The translations under genes were made by a program, and so were the position numbers. A stretch of 64,000 nucleotides of DNA from Onchocerca volvulus (lineage: Eukaryota; Nematoda; Chromadorea; Rhabditida; Onchocercidae), in NCBI GenBank assembly GCA_000499405.2, contig HG738139.1:15155723-15219722 (forward strand), read 5' to 3'. The notes under the pieces were generated by a model that ran no database searches, was not told the DNA's origin, and saw only the letters and a program-made list of their open reading frames with translations. Positions within the stretch are counted from its first letter, which is position 1. Each line of letters opens with the position of its first letter. Shown one piece after another: positions 35,001-45,807 of the stretch.

Positions 35001-38000
35001 ATCAACGATTTTTTAAATATATCTGTATTAGTGCGAAGGTTAGAAGATTTTTTTATAATTTTTTTTTTTTTGGAAATCAAGGAAAAAATTGAAATCCTTT
35101 TCTTACTATGTAACTTAATTAAATAATGGATCACATACTGCTGATCTTCTGTACTAATCAATGATAACATACATTCAGTGTCATTAGTAAGTTTTTCAGA
35201 GCAGAGATGGAATTAAGGGCGCAGAAATGAAATATTCAAACTTTATTTAGGTGAAATCATGTGTCAAGATAGTGCGTGATGCAATAAAAGCCAATAAATG
35301 CGTTGTAATTGGTCTACAAACTACCGGTGAATCGAAAACATTGGAAGCACTTGATGATGCCGGTGGTGAATTGACTGAATTCGTATCCACAGCCAAGTTT
35401 GTAATTAATGAAGTTTAGCAGAATTATTCAAGAAACAAAGCATGGCATAATCTGGATTAAATCAGATGAAATTAGTGTGCATAAATATGACTATGTCCGT
35501 ACACGGTCATACACCTGAAATTGAAAAATTGATGAATGATAATTTAGAGCAGTGTTGGCGAGACTTATAGAGAAACATTTCCCAACCGAAAATACGAATT
35601 CTTCAGTGGATGTATATACCAATTTCGACAAAATGTGCAACGAATTAGATCGCCCAGCTAAACGCAAATGTGCGTGTAACAGAGTATTATATGTTACAAA
35701 ATGCAGATTTTTTGCGACCACTGAAGACTTCCCGTCATTATTATTACCTTCTTGATTAAATGATTCATTTTTTTGGTATTTGACTGTACGTCGTAACATA
35801 TGCTGCGCTTTAAATACCAGCATCATATATTATTGAGAGATGCTTGATCAAGGATTTGCTATGTGTATGAAAAAACCAATATAACTTGCTGATTTTTCTT
35901 TCGGAAAATTATATTTTTATTAGTAGATAAGAACTTACATCAAATAATTTCAATTTATGTTGTTTTTTTCATAATTATCATATATATATATATATAAAGG
36001 AGCAGAAAGTGTATTTGATTATATTTTTTGCTTTTTTCAGTGGAAAAATTGGGATCTGTGAGTTCATCAATCTTTGATTTACCAGCAAAGCGGATGAAGC
36101 AAAATACCATTACATCAGAACAAACAGATGAGGAGTTACAGGGTGATTCGGATAGTGCCGAATCATCAGCACGAGAGGATAGTTCACAGTCAACAGAAGA
36201 TGAGTCATCGAGTGAAGAGGAAGAACGTGAGTTTTTAATTGATTTAGAGCAGTACTACGAATTTGTTAATATGTTGTTTTTTTTTGTTAAGTGTTAAGTG
36301 ATATTTGTTAAGTGATACTTAATTGAATTAAAAGTCGTTGGAAATGAAATGCGAAGTTTTTCTTGATGACTTGCGGCACTGAAATGGTATAATAATTATT
36401 CCACTGTAAATTAAATTCTAGAAATCAAAAAAATGATGCAGTACTTATTGCACTAAAAATTCTATTTCTGTACTTTGCTGTATACAGTAAACAAGATTTT
36501 ATTTGTTACCTGAATTGACGGGACAAATAGGATAGGCGAAGAATCTGATACATTGCAGTCTGAGCCGTTATGTCATTTTTTGTTAGTCATTATTCGAATT
36601 GTTCATGACGAGTGAGATAATCTTTTTGTATCACATTAACGAATGGGGTAATCAAAAAAATTGATCAGCTGCAAAAAAAAAATAAATTTATATAAAGCAA
36701 ATTAGTAATTGAGACAATGTCAAGTGGAAATATCGGTAATTTTAAAATTATGTATTTGAAATCACTTTTCTTTCTTATAACTTATTCTTTTAGCATCAAA
36801 TGGAGCCATCCAAGGTGATGAAGATACCTGGTTGCAAAGATTGTTGGATGAGGCAAAAAGTTCGGATGATGAAACTGGTGAAGAAAAAAATGGCAGTGAA
36901 AAGGAGAAAGAAAGAAGTGATGAAGAGGAATTTAATCCATTTACCTGTGATTTTACCAGAGGTATGATTCCAAGAATTTTATTTGGGTAGTTAATAATTT
37001 TTTTCAAAATACAAAAAAAAAAGTTTTATCGTGTTTGCAGAAGATCCATGGGCGACAAAACAACAAATTGTTTCGGACTCACCGAAAAAAAAGAAAGTTA
37101 AGAAAAAGAAGTTTAAAAAAAAGCAGAAAAAATCAACCAGTAGGATCAATTCTACAGCAATGGTAAGATTCATTTTTGGAATGTGGAGCATGGTATGGAA
37201 TTTGTCAAAAATTTTAAAGAAGAAATAATTAAAATTTTTAAAGAAAAAATAATTTGAAAATAATTTTTATATGTTTCAAATCTTACTAAATGCATTACTA
37301 ACCTGCGTAGAATTAAGTAGGCGAATGTGAGTACGATATTGCAAGTTTTTTTAAGCAAGTCTGTTTATTTTTGACCGAGTTTGGTGTGCCTTTGAAATTA
37401 ACAGTACTGATTAGATTGATCGTGGATCTATGTTGGTCTTTATGTTTATAGTATGAGCAATCATATTAGAAAGTAGAAGTATCTTAATGCGAAAAATGAT
37501 TATATATAAGTAAATAAAATTCATTGCAGCGTAGTACTGCCGATGTTTTCATGTCATCGTCGCGCTTAGTAAGTGATGAGGATCTTACGCTTGGTGAAAC
37601 CTCAATAATTAAAGCCGAGCTGTTGGCTGCTGTAGAACGTCTAGGCCCCCGACTGCCACCAAATACACTTGATCAATTGATTGACGAATTGGGTGGTCCT
37701 GATTATGTCGCTGAGGTTCATTTTCTTTTTAATTTAAAAGTATTTGGATTTTTTGATTTCCAATATAAGTCATTAGAAGTTATTTATTGATTGAAAAGAA
37801 AAAATTTTAAGATATTAATTTAATATTTACAGATGACAGGACGTAAAGGTCGTGTTGTTTGCCGTGAGGATGGGGATGTTGAATATGAACTGCGACATGC
37901 TGGAGCAGATGTACCGCTTGAACTAATGAATATGGATGAAAAAGATAAATTTATGAAGGGCGAAAAATTAGTTGCTGTGATTTCAGAGGCAGCATCTTCT

Positions 38001-40552
38001 GGTATCTCATTGCAAGTTAGCTTTATTACTCTTCTTTTTTTCTTTTTTTTTTTTTTTTGAAATGAATCATATATATATGCTGTGGATAAACTCTTAATAA
38101 TTTATCTTTAGTCGGATCGAAGAGCTGCAAATCGTCGACGCCGCGTACATATTACATTGGAATTACCTTGGTCTGCTGACAAAGCCATTCAACAATTCGG
38201 TAATTTTTTTTTTTTTTTTTATGATTCAGCAAATGCATTCTGGAAGACGAAAAATTTGAGAAAACAAATAAATTGCTGCTTCAGGACGTACGCACCGTTC
38301 AAATCAAGTCAGCGCACCAGAATACATTTTCTTGATATCCGAGCTTGCCGGTGAAAAAAGGTAAGTTAGCATATATCATATGCCATACTTTGCTTTTCCT
38401 TTCTCATTTTTAGGGACATGAAATTTGTTCTTCCAATAAAAATTAGATATTTTTTGACGCTTGCCAAGCTTCATTTATTCATTATTTTGTGGTACATTGT
38501 ACGGCAGTGAAAACTTTTTTTCTTGGATTTGTTGGTATGTATAAATCATTGATTGTGATTCTATATCACAATCCAATGACTTACACATACCAATAGAATC
38601 CTTGAAATAAGTAAGAAGAAGCAAACAGCTCATTATTGAACAAATTTAGTAGAATTGATATATCAACTGAAAAGTTTATATAGATTTGCATCAATTGTTG
38701 CTAAACGACTTGAATCTCTCGGAGCACTGACGCATGGTGATCGTCGTGCAACAGAATCACGTGATCTAAGTCAGTTTAATTTGGACACAAGATATGGCAG
38801 AGCGGCCTTAGATGTATTATTACGAACGGTCACTGGATTACTCGATCCGCCACTTATACCACCACCGAAGGATTACAAGCCTGGAAATTTCATCAGTGGT
38901 AAATCTGTTATGCTGAAGCACGATTTGCGGAAAATACAAACATATGAAATGACTGGTTTTGATATGGGATGTCTTTTGATGAGAGCTTTAAAATGGTTTT
39001 ACAAGGTTTTTTTCTACAATATTTACTATAAGAATTTGAATATTTGCAGATATGCAATGTTATATGGAGGGTGTTGGTTTACTGTCATTGGAAAATGGTG
39101 TTTATACAATTGAAAAAGAATCTGCAACCATACCGAAATTCTTGAATCGGCTTCTTGGCCTACCTGTACACGCACAAAACGCACTTTTCCAGTATTTTTC
39201 CGATATCGTTGCTGAATTAGTTGCGCAAGCGAAACATGATGGGACTTATGATATGGGCATTATGGGTGAGCTACAATTTTCTTATGGATTTGATTTGACT
39301 GTTTGAGGATTTATTAACATGCGTAATTGCTATACTTATCTAAACATTTTGTTATTCATTTCTCGAATGGTATTTTAGATCTGGGAATGGGTGGTGATGA
39401 AGCACGTAGGTTAGAAACTCGTATATTCATGGGACGCTATGAAAGTGGTTTCTTCCGAGTCGAAATTCATAAAATTGGCGTAGAGCGTGGTGTAAGTTGG
39501 GAGGATGCTTATGCAATTTGGAAAGATCATCATGAAGATCAGGTAAATTCAACCGCATTTTAATTTATTAATTCAGTGCGAATTGCAATCCTGTCATGCT
39601 GTTCTTCCTTAATGAAAATTTAAGTAGCACTTTTTTGATTTTCAGGATGGATTTTATCTGGCATCAATTGGCAATAGTGGGAAAAAGACTGCAGCTCTTG
39701 TTTATGGTATTGGCAAGAAACGTTTAGACACAGGTGCACGGCTTTTCTGCATAACGCGACCAAGCACAGGTCGAAGTGCTAAACTGGAAACAATCGATGA
39801 AATAAAAAAGCGTTTTCATCTTGCTACTCCTGAAGAAATCGAACAAGTTTGGAAAGATCAATTTGAAGGTCAACAGATTTGTATCATCATGAAATCAGTA
39901 TTTTAAGTCACATGACTTTCGAATTCTTCATTTAAATAGGGATGTCATTCTTACGACTTCACTAGATTGAAACTTTTTCTCAATTTCAGGTTCGAACAAA
40001 ACCTGTCAACATAATTATTTTCATGGTCGTTGTCGAAACGAAGCGATGGGTATATATTGCGAAACTGGACGACGAACACGAACTTACTTTGTCCTTTCTG
40101 GTTCGGTTCTTTCGGTATGGCCGATTGTGGAAGAAGTATTGTCCAGTGGTATGTCAGCTCGAGAAATCAGGCGATCACAGCGAATGCAGATAATTCGTGT
40201 CAGAACACCGCAGGAGCACAAAATCGTTGGTATGCCTTCTTCCTTTGTCTCTGAATAAAGGGATATTTCTAGTTGTAACTAATAATGTTAGTAAAACTTC
40301 AACATGAAATCTTATTTATGAAACTATTAATAAAAACGATGGAATTTTATCAACAAATGCAAAAATCAAATATGCAACTTCCTATAAATTAAAATTTGTT
40401 CTGCACTTTTTAAATTATAATTTTACGTCCAAAAATTTAATATTTCAGGATTACTAGTTTTGCCACAATACGTACGAACATTGGTTGCTCGTTTTGAAAA
40501 ACACTGTGGTGGTTATTGTATGGAATCGAAATCAACAAGTACTTTAAACTGA
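29097..40552 (+). CDS. let-765: Strawberry notch homologue (SBNO), helicase-like transcriptional coregulator
   Basis: Nuclear DExD/H-box protein of the strawberry notch family, linked in other animals to Notch and EGF/Ras signalling. Predicted exons: 29097-29615, 29795-29969, 30088-30253, 30554-31163, 31747-31899, 32068-32176, 32540-32624, 32999-33071, 33215-33379, 34014-34173, 34320-34456, 34574-34714, 34931-35038, 35251-35396, 35548-35669, 36041-36226, 36794-36961, 37041-37162, 37530-37715, 37833-38015, 38112-38199, 38285-38360, 38684-38955, 39050-39265, 39379-39542, 39646-39868, 39990-40229, 40449-40552. These add to 5097 nt, exactly 1699 codons. N-terminal 540 residues are acidic and arginine-rich and poorly conserved. 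The conserved part has [11 protein letters not shown] (Walker A, about 578-588), DECH (about 694), YASATGA, SMWGQF-like [15 protein letters not shown], an acidic/serine block and a lysine-rich block (about 1075-1105, [13 protein letters not shown]), then [40 protein letters not shown] and FLISELAGE. It ends shortly after the conserved VLSVW region. Confidence 0.96.
32269..32326. repeat. Tandem duplication of about 28 bp in an SBNO intron
   Basis: ttttttgagtggtatgacta followed by tat(g/c)aaaa occurs twice in a row in the intron 32177-32539. The two copies are nearly identical. Confidence 0.8.
38532..38593. repeat. Intronic hairpin with about 28-bp imperfect stem
   Basis: In the SBNO intron 38361-38683, ttggtatgtataaatcattg with gattgtgat pairs with atcacaatccaatgacttac then acataccaa, with few mismatches and a short loop. 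Confidence 0.8.
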
Positions 40553-41472
40553 ATTGATACAATGCTGAAGAGCTTTATGGTAAAAATGTATACGTGTCCA
40601 CAAACATTCACTTCTTTCATTTAGGTTTTCTTTTATGGAAATAGTTCTCAGATAAAATTTTTAAATATTTTTCGTCTTGTATTATATTTGTTCTTTTTTT
40701 TTTCTATTGACGTATTAGGATGAATCCAGGGGTTTTTCTCTTGTTTTTAAAATTTTTGATGAAAATTGTTTTGTTCGTTTACAAATTTTCTCATTATCTG
40801 TATATAGTTAACAAAAGCAAGCCAGTATATCTGTTGTCTGTTGAGAAATTGGTTTATTGCTCGTTATTTTGTGAATATCTACTTCTTTTTTACGTTACTT
40901 CAACTTTCACTTTTCTTACATCTTAATGCACGTTTGCGTTGTTATTGTTGACTTAATTCCTCGCTTTATGTATCATTTCATCCAACATTTCTTGTTGATA
41001 TGCTTTTCCACACATTATTACATAATGTTTTTCTGTGTAACGTTTTCATCAAATGAATTTGAATTTTAATGCGATTCTAAAACATTGATACATTTTATAC
41101 TTAATTCAACATTCTTGTTAAAGAAAAGGCGTGAGATAGAATGTAGCATACAATATATTTTGACGAGAGAGATTTGCGTGAGTTTATTGTCTTACATTTC
41201 GCAATTTAAATTGATGAATACATATTGCTAGTGTGCATTTCGCACAGAACTTTGATCCACTCAGAATATATTTGTTGAGAAATCCGAGGTTTCAAATCCA
41301 AAGAATCTTGCATGAAATGTTAATTCGCGGAAGAATGAAGAAAACTGGTAGTCAACTATATTATCAGTTTGGATTTTCTTACTGTCAAGAAATTCGCTGA
41401 ATATAAGGGTATCTGCTACCATCTAGTCAGGAGATTGTTTTCCAATGAGAAAAATGTCAATTGACATCTATC
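40553..41472. other. Intergenic region between SBNO and tRNA-Ala
   Basis: Presumed SBNO 3' UTR and spacer. No canonical AATAAA lies close after the stop. One AT-rich open frame near 40720-40926 is low-complexity and unlike known proteins. Confidence 0.6.
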
Positions 41473-41544
41473 TGGAGGTTGGGGGGATCGAACCCCCGCC
41501 CTCTCGCATGCAAAGCGAGCGCTCTACCACTGAGCTAAACCCCC
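41473..41544 (-). tRNA. tRNA-Ala, anticodon TGC
   Basis: On the minus strand the 72-nt sequence folds as a complete cloverleaf. The acceptor stem GGGGGTT pairs with AACCTCC and has the G3:T70 wobble that marks alanine tRNAs. The D arm is GCTCAGTGGTAGAGC, the anticodon arm is CTCGC-TTTGCAT-GCGAG, the T arm is GGGGG-TTCGATC-CCCCC, and the discriminator base is A. A and B box promoter sequences are intact and there is no intron, so it is probably functional. Confidence 0.97.
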
Positions 41545-42377
41545 ACATGACTACTCATTCGTCAATTTCTATTTCCTACTTTCTCTTAACTTTTCGTTGC
41601 TAAATAATGAATTACGAATTAAATCAAATTAGTATTAATTGAAATTTGCATATATCTATTTTTTTTTTTTGTTTTTAGTCTTACTGCTCGATTATTTTCA
41701 CTAACTTAATAATTGATATAAATTATATCAAATTCATTTTATCAATTTGAATATTTATTAAATTACAAATTCGAGTTACCATTAATTAATCATGAAAAAT
41801 ATAATTAAAACATTGTTTTATTATGGTAGTTTCAAATTAATCGTACATTGATTACATCAATAATTAATGCACAGAATTTATATATTTCATTTAATTGATG
41901 CAGATAAAAAAAAAAAAAAAAAAACTAAGCCCTATTATATTTACATCTCCATGTTTCGTGATTCACATTAAAAGAATATTTAATCACATAGATTAAAAGA
42001 ACATCATTAAAGATTTCTCCTCTAATTAATTAAATTTTCTTTATGAACAAAATTTTAGCATTAATTAAATCTTATCTATGCAATAAAAATAAACTTTTCA
42101 AAATAATTTCTAAGCAAAAAATTGGACAGTTTGTCAAGCATATTACTTTTTAATGGTCTTGTCGCCGAAATCGCGAGGAGTACCAAGGAAGAAGTGATTT
42201 CTTTTGTTTTCCAAATGTATCTCTTGTTTGTTTATGTGGATATATTTCTTTGTTTATAGTTCAAATGGCTTTGTACTTTATTCTTTGTTGTAATCAAGGT
42301 TACGCGCCAAAAAAGACGTGCTCTCAGGCGCTAAAATGGCGCCTTATTGTGGTAAAATTCTAGCGGGATCCTCCCTC

Positions 42378-42385
42378 TATAAATA
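42378..42385 (+). promoter_or_regulatory. Candidate TATA box
   Basis: tataaata, flanked by ccctct and agaggg, which can pair around it. An RNA polymerase II start would be expected near 42405-42415. Confidence 0.45.
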
Positions 42386-42499
42386 AGAAGAGGGTCTTGA
42401 CTATAGGATCATTGTCAAGGGATGTACTACCGCGAGGTCAGTTGGTTGTACGGATATTGTATTTGTCTGCCTTGTCGCGTTATCAGATTTTATAATGGA

Positions 42500-42521
42500 G
42501 GTTTAATTACCCAAGTTTGAG
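42500..42521 (+). other. Exact 22-nt copy of nematode spliced leader SL1
   Basis: All 22 nt of the conserved nematode SL1 exon are present, from ggtttaatta through cccaagtttgag, followed by gt as a splice donor would be. The next bases (gtttcgagaacaac) differ from the SL RNA intron half I know (gtaaac...), and no Sm-binding site of the aattttgg type follows within 100 nt, so it does not look like a normal SL RNA gene. Confidence 0.9.
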
Positions 42522-42654
42522 GTTTCGAGAACAACACAGCAAGAAAGAAGAACTCTCAATAGTTTTCACGGTTAAGAAGATCGAGAACAGAATCCAGGAA
42601 CCCACAATTATTATCACAGTCATAAAAGATCTGCGACAATATTGTACAATTTAT

Positions 42655-42757
42655 CATCATCATCATCATCATCATCGTTATCGCCATTATTATAATAGTA
42701 ATGATGGTGATAATAATAATAATAGTAATATTAATAGTAATAATGATAATAATTAAT
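42655..42757. repeat. Trinucleotide microsatellites (ATC)n and (ATA)n
   Basis: atcatcatcatcatcatc from about 42655, then a looser run of aat, agt and gat triplets to about 42757. Confidence 0.9.
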
Positions 42758-44070
42758 ATTATTAAAAGGGAATTAACTCAAAAATCCTCTCGAATATCAA
42801 TTAGAAAATGAAACAATCATCTTGCGATCGATCATTTTTAATTTATGGATTTTTATTCTATGAATTCAGGTTAATTAAATTTAAAAAAGTGGTGACAGTA
42901 TATGCATTTCTGCTGTATCAAATAGAAAGAAAGAATTAATTTCAAAAAAGTTTCAAAAAGTTTAATTGCAAATCTCTTCTACTTCTTCAATTGTATTAAT
43001 ACAATAGCGGGAATTGAAATATATATACATATTAAATAATTTATATATATATTTTCCATTATTTTCATTATTGAATTAATTAAAATTTGAATTATATCTC
43101 TTTCTTTTACTTCCCCTTTATTTTGTTTTAAGAAAAAAGTATGTCCGATTTCAAGAAAATTTCAAAGCAAACTTAAAAAATTTTTCAATTTCTTAAACAA
43201 ATGAACGCACAACATTCATTAAAGATGTAATTTTGAATTAATTAAAATTTTGAAATTTATTTAAAATATTGATACTTGAAGCATGCAATTTTATTTCATG
43301 CACGAATTCTGATAACAATCGATCTACTTTTATCTGCTCATTTGTCTTATTTAAAATAATTCATAATTTAAGGCTAATCGTTTTATTGCTTCAGAAATGA
43401 AAGCAAGACAGACTGAACCGAACAGCAATTCTAAAATTTTCGAAAAATTCACAAAATCCGAACAACAATTTTAAAATTTTCGAAAAATTCACAAAATCCA
43501 TAAATTGCAGAAAAAAAAACTGTCTTTTTCTCACAATTCGAGATTTTAGAAAACAAGAGTATTTTTTTTTTTTAATTTTCATTGAAAAATTTATTTAAAG
43601 TAATTGAAATTGTTCTCAAAGAAAATCTAAAATATTGAGAAACTTGAAAAATAACATTGTTAATTAAAAATGAATATTTTTTTTTGCGCCATCAAATGTC
43701 TGCTATTTTTTTTGAGAAATCAAGATTTTGAAAAATTTTATCATTCCAAAAAAAAATATCTTAATAAAAAAAACCTTTACTTGCGGCTAATTTTTAACGA
43801 GTTAAAAGTAAATTTTGAACTATTTAAAAAAAAGAATTTAATAAGGAAATATTACTTGGAGCTATTATTTGAGGAAACAAAAATTAAGAAATTTTTATTT
43901 GACGAAAAAAAAATTTGCGCAGATAATTTTTGGGGAGTTGAAAATTTGAAATTTTTGGTCTAATAACAAGAATAATTTAAAAAAAAATCTTATATGTGAT
44001 GCATAAAATGTTCAAAAATTAATTTGAATAAAATTTTTTGATCATTGATTCTCATCGGTTCTGCGATCAG
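42758..44070. other. Very AT-rich intergenic stretch
   Basis: Nothing recognisable apart from the 40-bp duplication at 43420-43499. A 97-codon frame at 43670-43963 is lysine-, phenylalanine- and leucine-rich and probably fortuitous. Confidence 0.55.
43420..43499. repeat. Tandem duplication, two copies of 40 bp
   Basis: gaacagcaattctaaaattt continuing tcgaaaaattcacaaaatcc is repeated immediately with two substitutions. Confidence 0.9.
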
Positions 44071-44216
44071 GTGGAATTGAAGGTTATTCTTGGCCACGAC
44101 TTTGTTACACTCACAAATGCATACCGTATTACCGTATCGTATTTACAGATGTATACGGTAATGCAGTATTGGGAAGAATGTCTCAAGATGATATAAGCTG
44201 TTTAAGAATTCATTAA
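44071..44216 (+). CDS. Orphan terminal exon of an unrecognised gene
   Basis: A 146-nt segment follows an acceptor-like ctgcgatcag and reads 48 codons to a TAA, with AATAAA ten nucleotides later. Its base composition is far less AT-rich than everything around it and the encoded peptide looks like real protein: GGIEGYSWPRLCYTHKC, then IPYYRIVFTDVYGNAVLG, then RMSQDDISC. I do not recognise the family and found no upstream exon in phase (one extra base is needed before it). It may be the last exon of a gene with exons hidden in the AT-rich upstream DNA, or the remnant of a dead gene. Confidence 0.45.
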
Positions 44217-44225
44217 GATTTTTAC

Positions 44226-44231
44226 AATAAA
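44226..44231 (+). promoter_or_regulatory. Polyadenylation signal AATAAA after the orphan exon
   Basis: aataaa ten nucleotides after the stop of the 44071-44216 frame, in the right orientation for its 3' end. Confidence 0.4.
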
Positions 44232-45807
44232 TCTCTTCGAAATAAATAATTCTCTGATATGATCAATTCTGATAAAATAGTCTTATTACTCCTTTTTTTT
44301 TTTTAAACAGCAATGTTTCCATAATAAGTGATAAATTGATAACAATACTTAAGATAGCAACAAAAACTAAATAGTCGTTTTTAAAATGAATGATAATTAA
44401 AGCCTTATTATATCAGTTAATATATTTTTTAGGAATATAGCTTTCTTAATTACTGATGATTTTTCAATTACATCATTCCTTCCATTCATCATTTTGGAAA
44501 ATAAAAAGAAAATATATGAGTATTGCAAACATTAAAAATAGTTGCAATTTAAAATGTAAGTTAACAATATTTTGCAAAAAAAAAAAAAACTAAATTTTCT
44601 CATTTTCTCTTTTCTTGCAATTGATTTTCAGGAAATCTTTTTTTTTTTTTTTTTATTTTCAAAGTTATTACAAATTTTATGCTATTTGGAAAAGAGAAAT
44701 AATGTTATAAAAAACAAAAACACTACTTTGTAAAGTCAAAGATGAAAAAAAAAAACAAAACGAAAAATGATAATGATAGTTATTTTGTTAATGAAAGTTT
44801 AAAATGATAGTTATAGTTATGATTATTTTTTCAAAATATTCATGAAAATTTTTTATGTTATCATTAGTAAAAAAAAGAACTGTCATTATCATTTTTTCTC
44901 TATTTCAATGTAAAAAAAAAAGAAAGAATTGGAATAAATTAAATTTTTAATTATCGATATAAATGAAGTCTGAATGATAAGTATCTTTTCTTTTTATCAT
45001 AATTATCACTTTATCTATCATTCAACTAAGTACGATAATAAGTGTGATGAGGAATATGCAAAAATAAATAATCACTAAAAGTGTTCGTATATAATTCACA
45101 ATGGTCGTCCATAAAATGTTTTGTTTACCTGAAATAATATTGCTGTTTTTAATTTAAATTATTTACAATTCTTATTCGATTATTCGATCAAAACAAACAT
45201 TATAATAATAATTTCTGGTGGAGTTAAACGAATATAATTCTAGTAAAATACGGAGGACAAAAAAATAAACTGGGGAATCGAAAATTTTAATAAAATTTAA
45301 CGAAAATTGATGAAATTTAAAATAATTTGAAGAAATTTACAATTCTTAGCAATAAATTATTCCATGTTGATTAGAAAGATAGCAATTTATAATAATAGTA
45401 ATTATTATTATTAAACATTGAATTAAATTTTTCCCAAAAAATTATGATAGTTAAATTGCTAGTTAAAAATGAAAATGAATTTCGATCTTTTCGAGTTATT
45501 GCTGATTTGATTAATGAATTTCATCTTTTTCGTTTGATCTCTTCGAGTTAATTAATTAATGAGGATGCGAAAAAAAATGGAGTAATTTTATTATTTTAAA
45601 TGAAATAAAGCGGAAATTTTATTTATTAAATTCTACTAAAATTTAAAATAAAAATTTCCTGATGGCTCGAATTTATGAAATTTTGAATTCAAAATTTTTT
45701 TTTCGGAATTTTTACAAATTTTGTATAATAAAATTGCTTGACAAATCAATAATTTTATTTCTATCCTATTTTTAAAGTAAAAAATAAGCGGAAAAAATAG
45801 CACAAAA
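44232..45807. other. AT-rich intergenic region downstream of the channel gene
   Basis: Homopolymer runs and AT repeats only. I looked on the minus strand for a missing fourth-transmembrane exon of the channel gene and saw none. Confidence 0.55.

Larger units (their letters stand above)
42286..42536 (+). mobile_element. LTR-like element (possible solo LTR) containing an SL1 copy
   Basis: A 251-bp segment begins tgttgt and ends acaaca, the terminal inverted repeat expected of a long terminal repeat. It is much richer in GC than its flanks and has a TATA box (42378-42385) about two fifths of the way in. There is no second copy in the window, no clear target duplication and no primer-binding site after it, so the boundaries and the LTR assignment are inference. 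The SL1 match ends 15 bp before the proposed right end. The GC-rich character continues to about 42620, so the element may be longer than drawn. Confidence 0.4.

Noticed and set aside
39001..39113. Read-through of the SBNO exon past 38955 to a stop at 39113
   Set aside because: Splicing at 38955 (atgactg-gttttg) restores the conserved frame continuing at 39050, while the read-through frame loses all similarity.
42500..42620. Functional SL1 RNA gene
   Set aside because: The leader is exact, but the sequence after the donor lacks the SL RNA intron sequence, stem-loops and an Sm-binding site, and there is no linked 5S rRNA. Kept only as one alternative in the findings.
42517..42756. Frame running from the SL1 copy through the ATC microsatellite (poly-His, poly-Asn)
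   Set aside because: No ATG start of its own near the leader and the second half is translated microsatellite.
43670..43963. 97-codon open frame on the plus strand
   Set aside because: Composition is almost only Lys, Phe, Leu, Asn and Ile as expected from translating AT-rich DNA, there is no family resemblance, and no donor joins it in phase to the exon at 44071.
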